From Natronosalvus sp042663485 (GTDB lineage Archaea; Halobacteriota; Halobacteria; Halobacteriales; Natrialbaceae), in the NCBI GenBank assembly GCA_042663485.1, contig JBHTAF010000001.1: a stretch of 64,000 bases of DNA, one strand, 5' to 3'. Under the pieces are notes generated by a model that worked only from the letters and a program-made list of their open reading frames with translations, was not told the origin of the DNA and did no database searches. The stretch's first letter is position 1. Every line of letters begins with the position of its first letter. Positions 1-8,079 of the stretch are shown piece after piece. A program made the position numbers and the translations under genes.

Positions 1-574
1 CGACCGCCTGGCCCGTGAGGTGATAGACGAGGTCGACGATGTGAACCGAGTGGTCCATCACGGCACCGCCGCCAGCGGCCTCGGGATCGACGAACCAGCC
101 CCCGGGCATCTGCCCGCGGTTCGTTCCGGAGATGGCGAGGAGATCGCCGACATCGCCAGCGTCGAGGGTCTCTTTCGCCCGCTGGGCCGGGCCGCAAAAC
201 CGAAGCGGCATGGTGATACCGGCGCGGATTCCCGACTCTTGCCAGACGTCGACGATCGCCCGTGCGTCGTCGAGGGTCGGCGCGAGCGGCTTCTCACAGA
301 GGACGTGGACGCCGGCGGCGGCCGCCCGTTCGAACCACTCGCGGTGGTCGGCGTTTGGCGCACAGATCACCGCGGCGTCGATTCGCTCGAGGAGTGCGTC
401 GGCCTCGGCGACGTACTCGGTGCCGTGGCGTTCGGCCGTCTCCTGGCCGCGGTCTGAATCCCTGTCCGTGACGCCGACGAAGTCGACGTTCTCGCGGTCG
501 GCGAGTTCACTGGCGTAGGCGTCCGTGTGGACGTGGGCGGTCGACAGGATTCCCATCGCGATGGGGTCGCTCAT
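1..574 (-). CDS. Gfo/Idh/MocA family oxidoreductase, 3' end cut by window
   Basis: NAD(P)-dependent sugar or cyclitol dehydrogenase family, about 190 residues visible, truncated by the window edge. The N-terminal Rossmann half is present, with the family's EKP motif (CEKPLAPTLDDAR, near residue 95) and the start of the C-terminal domain (AAGGGAVMDHSVHIVDL), where the family's catalytic Asp/His region lies. The ATG overlaps the stop codon of the upstream oxidoreductase by four bases (ATGA), so the two are translationally coupled and probably work on the same or successive intermediates. The frame is open to the edge. Family assignment is secure from the motifs; the substrate is not known. Confidence 0.88.
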   Translation of the reverse strand, partial: MSDPIAMGILSTAHVHTDAYASELADRENVDFVGVTDRDSDRGQETAERHGTEYVAEADALLERIDAAVICAPNADHREWFERAAAAGVHVLCEKPLAPTLDDARAIVDVWQESGIRAGITMPLRFCGPAQRAKETLDAGDVGDLLAISGTNRGQMPGGWFVDPEAAGGGAVMDHSVHIVDLVYHLTGQAV

Positions 575-1533
575 TTCGCCACCTCCTCGGGCGCGACGGG
601 GACACCGCGGTCGGCCGAGCGCTCAGCGGCGAGTGCGAGGCGAAGCGCTTCGATCCCCTCCGAAGCGCCGACCTCGGGTTCCGAACCGTCGTCGAGACAG
701 GAGACGAAGTGCTCGAGTTCCCGACGATAGCCGTTCCTCGCGAGCGGACTCTCGACGGTCGCATCGCCGTCGGTCCACTCGGCGTAGGCCGACTCCTCGG
801 CGCTCGAGAACTCGACCAGGCCGTCGTCGCCGGCGAATTCGAGTTCGACGGTAAACGGCCGCGAGTCGGGTTGTGCCCACGAGGACTCGACGTAGCCGAC
901 CGCGCCGCTCTCGAAGCGAAGGGTGACGAAACCGTGTTCGGATTCGTCGTCGCAGTGGCGGCGGGCGAACACCCGCTCGACGTCGCCCCAGCACCACCGG
1001 AGGTAGTCGAGGTCGTGGATCGCCAGGTCGACGAAGATGCCGCCGCTCTTCTCGCGGTCGGCGAACCAGTTATCAGAGCCCCAGTCCGGGAACGGCGAGA
1101 GTCGCCGAGCGCGAGCGACGCCCTCGTTTCCGATCTCGAGGTCGCGAGCGTTTCGGTAGTTCGGGAAGAAGCGGGCGACGTGGCCGACCATGAACGTCAA
1201 CTCGGCGTCGGCGACGATCTCGTCGATCTCGTGTGCCTCCGAGAGCGTGCTGGCGATCGGTTTCTCGAGGAAGACGTCGACGCCGGCGGCGGCGGCCGTC
1301 CGAACCAGTTCCAGGTGGGTGTGTGTCGGGGTACAGATGTCGACGTAATCTGGGTTCGTCTCCTCGAGCATCGTCGCGACGTCGGCGTAGGTCTCGGCCT
1401 CGAAGCCGAACTCCGCGACGAACTCGTCAGGCCCGCTCGGCGAGGCGACGCCGACGACCTCGACGTCCATATGGAAGTACTCCGCTGCGTGGGTTCGAGC
1501 CATGAATCCCGCCCCCGCGATACAAACTCTCAT
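571..1533 (-). CDS. Gfo/Idh/MocA family oxidoreductase
   Basis: About 320 residues, full length for the family. The protein opens with a Rossmann nucleotide-binding loop (RVCIAGAGFMARTHA), carries the EKP signature (FLEKPIAST) and has the C-terminal GGIFVDLAIHDLDYLRW stretch with the usual Asp/His active-site residues. I chose the ATG just before RVCIAGAG rather than a GTG five codons upstream, because a TATA-like TTATTA lies 25 bp before this ATG, the spacing of a leaderless haloarchaeal transcript. It is first in a two-gene unit with the next oxidoreductase. Expected role: NAD(P)-dependent oxidation or reduction of a sugar-like compound in the catabolic island; substrate unknown. Confidence 0.9.
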   Translation of the reverse strand: MRVCIAGAGFMARTHAAEYFHMDVEVVGVASPSGPDEFVAEFGFEAETYADVATMLEETNPDYVDICTPTHTHLELVRTAAAAGVDVFLEKPIASTLSEAHEIDEIVADAELTFMVGHVARFFPNYRNARDLEIGNEGVARARRLSPFPDWGSDNWFADREKSGGIFVDLAIHDLDYLRWCWGDVERVFARRHCDDESEHGFVTLRFESGAVGYVESSWAQPDSRPFTVELEFAGDDGLVEFSSAEESAYAEWTDGDATVESPLARNGYRRELEHFVSCLDDGSEPEVGASEGIEALRLALAAERSADRGVPVAPEEVAK

Positions 1534-1558
1534 ACTGAGCACTGACACGCCAGAGCAC

Positions 1559-1564
1559 TAATAA
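1559..1564 (-). promoter_or_regulatory. TATA-like box for the oxidoreductase pair
   Basis: TTATTA on the minus strand, 25 bp before the ATG at 1533. The same 25-26 bp spacing is seen before the IclR, exchanger and DUF2267 genes of this window and fits leaderless transcription. Confidence 0.5.
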
Positions 1565-1844
1565 GCGTTTCGTGGGACGAGTCGAAGCAGGGGCGAACCG
1601 GGGAGCGAGACACTGGATCGATCGAACTCGGCAGCCAACCCGTTTCGAGACTGTCGAAAGAGGTACGCGGAACTGTGGTCTACGCCTCGTCTTCGCTCGA
1701 GGCGGTCGACGGTCGAAAACCCGAACCTGCGACGGCGCCCTCGTGAACGGCGTTTCGAATGACAAAACAGAACCTTGGTGTGTGTTCACACAGCTATCCG
1801 GCGAACGTGACCCCAGCTTCCAGGGTGGACTGGTGACGTCCCAG
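1565..1844. other. non-coding gap
   Basis: Between the 3' end of the acetyltransferase gene and the promoter of the oxidoreductase pair. I see no conserved protein, RNA or repeat here. Confidence 0.5.
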
Positions 1845-2618
1845 TCACTGCCAGTCAGCGATGCGGCGGCGCGCGTACGCACACCGTTCACAGTCGGGAA
1901 CGTCACAGAGGAGGAGCCCTGGCTGCTCCTCGAGTACCTCTACCACCAGCGAGAGGAGCCTCGGCCCGTCGACGAGGCGCGCGGTTGCGTCGCCCACGCG
2001 TCCCTCCCGCTCGAGGCCGAGGCGAGTCGCGATACTCCCGACGACGTCGAATCCGCGGGAGCAATGTACCTGGTTCACCTCGACGGTTTCGGCCGATCCG
2101 TCCTCCCCTCGTATCGTCGTCTCGGCGAGCTGGTCGCGGTAGGGCAGGTTGGCCAGTCGCTCGGCAACGTGGAGCGCCGAGTTCGTCGTGTGGTCGACGC
2201 CGAGGAGGAGTATCTGTCCGTCTCTATCATCGATTAGCCGGTGGATCGGACTGCCAGGGCCGATCGAATTTCGGAGTTCGTGGTCGGCGACCGCCGACTC
2301 GGCGTCCGGCCCGATTGCGGCGACGGACTTCGTCGGATGCGCGCTCCGGACCGCTTCCGGTCGATTCCTGCACGCCTCGGTGATCGCTCCGACGGTCGAG
2401 AGGGACGTCTCCGGATCGTACGCCCGATCGTACCTGGTGAACGTCGGCATCAGCACGGTCCCGTCGCCTACGGTATCACAGAGTGCGTCGACGACCGTTC
2501 GTGCGCCACCGTCGACCCAGCCCAGACTGCTCAGGGAACTGTGAACGATCACGCTGTCGCCGGCCTCGAGGCCGAGGCCACGGAATCCACCACGAAGTTC
2601 CTCTCGGGTGAGACTCAT
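1845..2618 (-). CDS. AAC(3) family N-acetyltransferase
   Basis: About 257 residues from the ATG at MSLTREELRGGF. The motifs of the aminoglycoside 3-N-acetyltransferase (AAC(3)/YokD) family appear in order: HSSLSSLGWVDGG, MPTFT, HPTKSVAAIG, GPGSPIHRL and TNSALHVAE, so the acetyl-CoA fold and active-site residues look intact. The family transfers acetyl from acetyl-CoA to an amino group; many members outside resistance loci have unknown natural substrates. A longer reading from 2720 adds 34 residues with no family similarity, so I rejected it. The setting among sugar oxidoreductases and an aminotransferase suggests an amino-sugar or similar metabolite rather than a drug; this is inference. Confidence 0.85.
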   Translation of the reverse strand: MSLTREELRGGFRGLGLEAGDSVIVHSSLSSLGWVDGGARTVVDALCDTVGDGTVLMPTFTRYDRAYDPETSLSTVGAITEACRNRPEAVRSAHPTKSVAAIGPDAESAVADHELRNSIGPGSPIHRLIDDRDGQILLLGVDHTTNSALHVAERLANLPYRDQLAETTIRGEDGSAETVEVNQVHCSRGFDVVGSIATRLGLEREGRVGDATARLVDGPRLLSLVVEVLEEQPGLLLCDVPDCERCAYARRRIADWQ

Positions 2619-3057
2619 ACCCCGTTCCTCTCCGGATTCGGGCATAACTGTTGCGACCGATCGATGCTCACTGGGCAGGACAGCCGGAATTGTTTTGCTA
2701 TTCGAAACGAGTGTGGCCATCGGTTCGAGGGCGTGTCGTCTACCTACGTGAACCGCTCATTGTCGCAGACTGCGAGTCTATCGCCACGTCTGAGTGAAGA
2801 CAGACCACTCGAGACCCCTCCTCTGGAATTACATACCTATGTCTGTAACATAATGGTGGCAGGGGCCGATTGCCCCACTGTAGAACGCGGACGTACCACG
2901 CCAACAAGTCACAGGGGGTTTGGTGTTTTCAAACGCCCAATTCGGCCGAATACGCGTGTAGACGGTCAATTACCGGATCCTCGAGCAACGCCGAGGGCCA
3001 CGGTACCAAGAAACACGTTTTGTAATTCGAAACGTGACTCGACTGCTGCGCTTCGAG
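2619..3057. other. 439-bp non-coding gap with a small palindrome
   Basis: Separates the acetyltransferase start from the end of the broken hydrolase gene. It must hold the acetyltransferase promoter. The AT-rich part has a palindrome ACATA-CC-TATGT at 2831-2842, a possible operator. No ORF with recognisable similarity was seen. Confidence 0.45.
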
Positions 3058-3810
3058 TCACCCGCGATCGATTCGAACCGCGTGTTCAAGCGTCCCGATC
3101 CCCTCGATTTCGATCTCGACACGGTCGCCGTCGGAAAGTGGTGCGACACCGGTGGCGCTCCCCGTCGCGATTACGTCGCCTGGTTCGAGCGTGAGATACG
3201 ACGTAATCTCCTCGATCACTGCCGCCTCCGAGAACACGCAGTTCGATCGGTTCGTCCGTTGTTTCACCTCACCATCGACACGCAGTTCCATGGTTGCATC
3301 GTCCGGCACGTCCTCCGGCTTCGCGAGAACGGGACCGATCGGTGTGGCGTCGTCGATTGCCTTCGCGCGAACGAGGTTCGCCGGATCGTAGCGGCTTTCC
3401 GGCGGCGAGAGGTCCGTAATCTCGTTGAGACACGTGAAGCCGGCGACGACGTTCATCGCCTCGTCGCGAGAGACGTTTCGACACTGCTCGCTGATGACAA
3501 CCCCAAGTTCCAGTTCGAAACAGTACTCTCCCTCGCCGTCGAACGTCGAGACGCCACCGTGACCGACTAGCGTGTTCGGCGGTTTGACGAACAACAGCAG
3601 GTCTCCCGGCGTCCTGGGCGGTTATTCGTCCTTCTCGAGGACGTTCGATTCGTAGTTCGGCCCGACACCGATCACCTTCGTCGGTTCCGTCGGCGGGAGT
3701 ATTTCGACCTCGGTGGGGTCGTAGCTCCGGGTCGCAGTTTCGATCCCCTCCTCGGTCCAGTTGCCGGTCGCGACTCGTCCGGCAGCGTCGATGAACCTCG
3801 TCTTTCGCAT
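3058..3810 (-). pseudogene. fumarylacetoacetate hydrolase family gene with in-frame TAA
   Basis: Two open stretches in the same frame together make one full FAH-family protein of about 250 residues. The N-terminal part starts at MRKTRFIDAAG and runs to KVIGVGPNYESNVLEKDE; a TAA at 3622-3624 follows; then the frame continues through LLLFVKPPNTLVG and the metal-binding ELELGVVI region to the usual C-terminal ATGSATGV and GDRVEIEIEGIG motifs. No indel is needed to join them, so this is a point nonsense mutation, a sequencing error or true recoding. FAH proteins hydrolyse or decarboxylate acyl-pyruvate-type products at the end of sugar-acid or aromatic breakdown, which suits the island. A shorter protein from an internal start would lack the N-terminal part. 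Confidence 0.85.
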
Positions 3811-3966
3811 CGCCTCAGTCGAGGCTCGAGAGAGCGATAAAGGTACTGGAACGGGGGACGATTGGTCGCGGCGCGCAGGTTCGCTTCGTCTCAGTTTCCG
3901 TCCGACGGTCGCGTCCATACTCTCGCACTCGATGGTGACTCACGCCCCATCAACTACCGTGCCCGA

Positions 3967-5439
3967 TCAAATCGTTGGCAATGGAACCCGTACCCGTCGA
4001 TCGTCGATCCGTTCGAACGCGGCACCCGCCGCGAGGACGGTATCGTCGCCGAAGCGTCGGCCTGCAATCTGGAGGCCGACCGGGAGCCCCCCGTCGGTGA
4101 GGCCGGCCGGAACCGACGCCGCGGGGTGACCGGTGAAGTTGTAGGGCAGCGTCAGGTGCCACCCGCCCGAGGGGATCGGTTCGCCGTCGATCGAGCTGGG
4201 GCCGTCGGTCGTCTTGTCGAAGGCCGGGACGCCGACCGTCGGCGAGAGCAACAGGTCGTACTCCGCAAAGACGTCCTGGAGCCCATCGAGGACGTTCGTC
4301 CGGGCAACGTCGACGAGTTTGTAGTCGATCGCCGGATACTCCCGTCCGCGTTCGATCGTGTCGATACTGTACTGGGACAGTTCGTCTCGATGGTCCTCGT
4401 AGAGATCGATTCCGTGTTCGCGCTTTACGTGGATATTGTGCAGGGCGTGGCCAACAGCCGACCACCCGGTGTACATCGTCTCCAGAATCTCCTCGTGGGA
4501 GCGCCCGTAATCGACGTCGACCCGTTCGATCATGGCGTCGGTGGCCGCTTCGAGCGCGTCGACGGCGTCGTCGACGGCGGCGCGCACCTCGTTCGCGACC
4601 GGAAAGACGCCGAGGTCGGGACTGTACCCGATCCGGAGGTCGCCGATCGCCTCAGTCACCGGGTCGGTTACCGCGTCGACGTACGCCGTCCCGTCATCGG
4701 GGAGGCTGAACGGATCCCGCGGATGCGGCCCGGCCAGCACGGACAGCATCAGCGCAGCGTCCTCGGCGGTCCGAGTGATCGGTCCGGCACAACACGTGGG
4801 CGAGTGATGGGAGAACGCGTCCGGTCGACTCGCGATCGGAACGCGGCCGTAGGACGGTTTCATCCCGAAGACGCCACAGAACGAGGCTGGAATGCGAACC
4901 GAACCGCCCGCGTCGGTTCCGTGGGCCAGCGGAACCAGTCCGTCGGCGACCGCCGCGGCACTCCCGCCCGAGGAGCCGCCGGCGGTTCGATCGAGGTCGA
5001 ACGGCGTGGGCGTCGGACCGCGAAGCCGGTTGTCCGTCGTTCCGCTGCGCCCGAATTCCGGCGTGTTGGTCTTGCCGATTACGATCGCACCGGCAGCCTG
5101 CAACCGTTCGGCGACGATCGAATCTTCGCTCGGAACGTTGTCTTCGAACACGCGCGACCCGTACGTCGTCCGAACGCCGGCGACGTCGTAGAGGTCCTTG
5201 ATCGCGACCGGAACCCCGTGGAGCGGACCGAGCGGATCTCCATCGTCGATCGATCGCTGGGCGGCTCGCGCCTGCTCCCGGGCACGGTCGTCACAGACGG
5301 TGAGGAACGCGTTGATCGTATCGTTTCGCTCGTCGATTCGCTCGAGGTGGGCCTCGACGACGTCGATTGGCGACAGGTCGCCTCGTCGAATTGAATCCGC
5401 TAGGTCGGTCGCCGAACGACTACAGAGATCAGCTGTCAT
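3967..5439 (-). CDS. amidase signature family protein
   Basis: About 490 residues, normal for the family, started at MTADLCSRSATDL; the longer reading upstream is not family-like. The amidase triad is complete: Lys near residue 81 (PVAIKDLYD), the glycine/serine loop near 154-160 (AGGSSGGSAAA) and the nucleophile Ser near 180 (GTDAGGSVRIPA). The family hydrolyses amides in the cytoplasm and includes GatA-like and metabolite amidases. It faces the aldolase gene across a 105-bp divergent promoter region and heads a minus-strand run with the broken FAH gene. A catabolic amidase is more likely than GatA, since no gatB/C is nearby, but the substrate is unknown. Confidence 0.9.
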   Translation of the reverse strand: MTADLCSRSATDLADSIRRGDLSPIDVVEAHLERIDERNDTINAFLTVCDDRAREQARAAQRSIDDGDPLGPLHGVPVAIKDLYDVAGVRTTYGSRVFEDNVPSEDSIVAERLQAAGAIVIGKTNTPEFGRSGTTDNRLRGPTPTPFDLDRTAGGSSGGSAAAVADGLVPLAHGTDAGGSVRIPASFCGVFGMKPSYGRVPIASRPDAFSHHSPTCCAGPITRTAEDAALMLSVLAGPHPRDPFSLPDDGTAYVDAVTDPVTEAIGDLRIGYSPDLGVFPVANEVRAAVDDAVDALEAATDAMIERVDVDYGRSHEEILETMYTGWSAVGHALHNIHVKREHGIDLYEDHRDELSQYSIDTIERGREYPAIDYKLVDVARTNVLDGLQDVFAEYDLLLSPTVGVPAFDKTTDGPSSIDGEPIPSGGWHLTLPYNFTGHPAASVPAGLTDGGLPVGLQIAGRRFGDDTVLAAGAAFERIDDRRVRVPLPTI

Positions 5440-5544
5440 CGATACCTCGAGCCACGAATCCCGGTACGATAAGCGCTTGCGTTCGTCGGGGGCGGCGACG
5501 GCCGAAGAAACACTTACTACGGTGGTTCGTCTCGTAACGGGTGG

Positions 5545-6321
5545 ATGGATCATACGAACAGCATACGCCAGGAAATCGAATCAGGGGGCGTCGTTCTCGG
5601 CGCGGAAACTGCGACGTTCTCGCCGTCGGTCGTCGAAGTCTACGGCGACGTCGGCCTCGACTTCGTGTGGCTCGACTTCGAGCACGCGGGTCCGAGCCCG
5701 TACGATAGCACCGTTCTCGAGAACCTCACCCGTGCGGCTGAGCTCGCGGGGATCGAACTGCTCGTCAGACTGCCGACCGGCGAGCCGCCGTTGATCCGGA
5801 AGGTCCTCGACGCCGGCGTCAGGTCGATCCTGATCCCGCGCGTCGAGACCGCGGAAGCGGTACGGACAGCAGTCGAGGCGACCCGGTATCGGTACGACGG
5901 TGGCGTCGGCGACCGCGGCGTCGGCAACAGTCGAAACAGCACCTGGGGGAACTCCGCGCCGAACCAGGTCGAACTCGAGGACGACTCGGTGGCCATCGGC
6001 GTAATGATCGAAAACGAGACGGCGATCGAGAACCTCGAGTCGATCCTCGCCGTTCCGGAACTCGACTTCGTCTTCGTCGGTCCCGCGGACCTCTCGGTCT
6101 CCCTCGGCGGATCGTGGCTCGATCCGCCGTCGGAGCTCGACGAGCGGATCGATTACGTGGTCGAGACTGCGACAGACGCGGGGATGCCGGTCGGCGGGGT
6201 CGCGACGACGGTCTCGTCCGCGCAAGCGGCGGTCGACCGCGGCTATCAGGTGCTCCTCGTCGGCGGCGAGCTCAGTTCGGCACGTAGCGTCCTCGGGGAG
6301 AAACTGGCGAGTCTCCGTTGA
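5545..6321 (+). CDS. HpcH/HpaI aldolase/citrate lyase family protein
   Basis: 258 residues, the usual size of class II 2-keto-3-deoxy-acid aldolases. Visible features: WLDFEHAGPSP near the N-terminus, the arginine loop VRLPTGEPP, SILIPRVETAEA, the metal-binding Glu in MIENETAIENLE, and FVGPADLSVSLG with the metal-binding Asp. These enzymes split 2-keto-3-deoxy acids or similar compounds into pyruvate (or a homologue) and an aldehyde. This is the expected carbon-carbon-cleaving step of the island, downstream of a dehydratase such as the enolase-superfamily protein encoded nearby. The exact substrate cannot be read from sequence. Confidence 0.92.
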   Translation: MDHTNSIRQEIESGGVVLGAETATFSPSVVEVYGDVGLDFVWLDFEHAGPSPYDSTVLENLTRAAELAGIELLVRLPTGEPPLIRKVLDAGVRSILIPRVETAEAVRTAVEATRYRYDGGVGDRGVGNSRNSTWGNSAPNQVELEDDSVAIGVMIENETAIENLESILAVPELDFVFVGPADLSVSLGGSWLDPPSELDERIDYVVETATDAGMPVGGVATTVSSAQAAVDRGYQVLLVGGELSSARSVLGEKLASLR

Positions 6322-6598
6322 GGTCGCGGGCTCGACAGGAGATACGCCTGGTGTTGTCACCTCCATAGGAATACGCCGGTTATCGTGTCGTCGGCTCTAG
6401 AGGTAACCTATCAGCTACCGCGCCGTTACATCGTCGAATCGAGACGGGAGCCAGCGACGATGTCCGACTACCCCTTCAGTCAATGCCGATGTCGATGTGG
6501 AATGTACGCACCCACAAATTACATTATACTGAGGTTCATAGCGGAAGGCGGAGAACAATGCAGCCCAGTCGTCAATCTCAATCAGGAGCAGATTCGCC

Positions 6599-6775
6599 GT
6601 GACGTTCGACGTCATCCTGAACGAATACTGCGCGCCCGAACACGGCTTCGATGGTACGGACCGTGACGAGCAGGCTGATCCAGTCACAGCGCCCTCTGCG
6701 CTCGTCTCGAGGACGGTGACGTTCGGGACGCTCGAGACGCCCGAGAACCCGGCCGTACCGGAGGGACGCCAGTGA
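6599..6775 (+). pseudogene. possible C-terminal gene remnant overlapping the next gene
   Basis: A frame open from 6542 and readable from a GTG at 6599 gives about 58 residues (TFDVILNEYCAPEHGFDG... ending in PENPAVPEGRQ). Its TGA overlaps the GTG start of the next oxidoreductase by four bases (GTGA), as in a real operon. No good start or ribosome site precedes it, and the sequence before it is AT-richer and non-coding. I read it as the tail of a gene deleted upstream, or a small unknown protein. I do not recognise the family. Confidence 0.35.
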
Positions 6776-7839
6776 CCGATCGAACGATCGGCTACGTCGG
6801 TCTCGACCACCATCACGCGGAACCGTACCTCGAGACGCTCGAGACGCTTCCCGCGAGCGTTACGTGCGCCTGTGAACCAGATCCGGACTTCGACGCGTCC
6901 ACCGTCGCCCCCCTCGACGACGTCCCCGTGTACGACGACCTCGAGCAGCTACTGAGTTCGGAATCGCCGGACGCGGTCTTCCTGACGCTCCCGAATAGGG
7001 ACACCCCCGGAGCGGTCGAACAGGCTCTCGACGCGGGCGTCGACGTCTTCACGGAAAAGCCGGCCGCCCGAACCGCCGACGAACTCGAGCCGCTCCTCTC
7101 CCGCGTCGAAGCAGCCGACGAGACCGTCTGTGTCTCCTATCCCTGGCAATCACACCCGATCACGACCGAACTCGTGGCCCTCGTCGACGAGGGATTCTTC
7201 GGCGACATGCGAGCGTTCGACGTTCGATACGTCGCCTCGCAGCTGTCGTTCCGGGACACCGACCACTTCATCTTCGACGAGGACGCCAGTCGCGGCGGCA
7301 TCCTCCAGTGGCTCGGCATCCACTGGCTTCAGTTACTCACCTTGCTCCTGGAGGAGCCGATCGCCCGCGTCAACGCGTGCATGGTCGACGGAACCGCGGC
7401 GGTCGATGTCGAGGACGCGGCGACGTTGCAACTCGAGACGGCCGACGGCGTGCTCGGGACGCTTCACTGTGGCTACTACCTCGGCGAGGACCTCTACGAC
7501 ACGAAGATCGACCTCTACGGGACTCACGGTCGGAGCAGCTGGGACCCGATGGGTCGGAAGTTCGGGTTCGACGAGGAGACGACGCTCGAACTCGACGACG
7601 TGAGCGGCGAGTGGGCCAGCACGCCTCACCGGACAATTACCCACGAGTACGACCCGGCGCCGGGCTACGGCGGGTCGTGGGGCAAGGACTTCGTCGAGGA
7701 ATTCTTCGCAGCCTGCGACGGGGAGCGCGCCCCGCCGGTCACGCTCGAGGACGCGATGGTCGTCCTCCGCGTTCTCGACGCCGCCTACGAGTCCGCGGAG
7801 ACGGGCGAGTGGGTCGATATCGAAAACGCCGGTAACTGA
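6772..7839 (+). CDS. Gfo/Idh/MocA family oxidoreductase
   Basis: 355 residues from a GTG start that overlaps the preceding remnant. It opens TIGYVGLDHHHAEPYL instead of the classical GxGxxG loop, so nucleotide binding may be altered, but it keeps TLPNRDTPG, the EKP motif (FTEKPAARTADE) and a C-terminal domain with GGILQWLGIHWLQLL in the position of the family's Asp/His helix. Third member of the family in the first 8 kb. The unusual first loop and the Trp-rich catalytic helix set it apart from the other two. Probably a dehydrogenase, or a related non-redox relative, for a sugar-type substrate; the reaction is unknown. Confidence 0.85.
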   Translation: MTDRTIGYVGLDHHHAEPYLETLETLPASVTCACEPDPDFDASTVAPLDDVPVYDDLEQLLSSESPDAVFLTLPNRDTPGAVEQALDAGVDVFTEKPAARTADELEPLLSRVEAADETVCVSYPWQSHPITTELVALVDEGFFGDMRAFDVRYVASQLSFRDTDHFIFDEDASRGGILQWLGIHWLQLLTLLLEEPIARVNACMVDGTAAVDVEDAATLQLETADGVLGTLHCGYYLGEDLYDTKIDLYGTHGRSSWDPMGRKFGFDEETTLELDDVSGEWASTPHRTITHEYDPAPGYGGSWGKDFVEEFFAACDGERAPPVTLEDAMVVLRVLDAAYESAETGEWVDIENAGN

Positions 7840-8013
7840 GAGACACTGGTAACTGAGAGCCGTCCGTTCGCTCGAAGCCCGTCCGAACCGGAATTCGACT
7901 CTGGCTCACAAAATTGCCGCTCGAGTGGTGACGTTCGTTGGGACAAAAAGCGTGGCCGCTAGCAGCCTGAAATGCGGCCGCTGGTGTAGAGTGCAGCGAC
8001 CGTCATCTATATT

Positions 8014-8027
8014 GTGATCAAAATCAC
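8014..8027. promoter_or_regulatory. palindrome GTGAT-CAAA-ATCAC, candidate operator
   Basis: Perfect 5-bp arms around CAAA, just after a CTATATT stretch and about 50 bp before the aminotransferase start. Position suggests a regulator site for the aminotransferase/epimerase pair; the IclR protein of the island is one candidate. Inference only. Confidence 0.4.
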
Positions 8028-8079
8028 TAGTCACGTGTACCCACATGACGTACCCAACCGAGCGGAGGACGGCAGACCG

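Noticed and set aside
3862..5394. Long plus-strand open frame over the amidase
   Set aside because: It is antisense to a clear amidase with a complete triad; high GC keeps opposite frames open. No domain is visible.
6415..6816. 133-codon minus-strand frame between the aldolase and the oxidoreductase
   Set aside because: Ser/Thr-rich, not acidic like the other proteins of this window, and it overlaps the oxidoreductase start.
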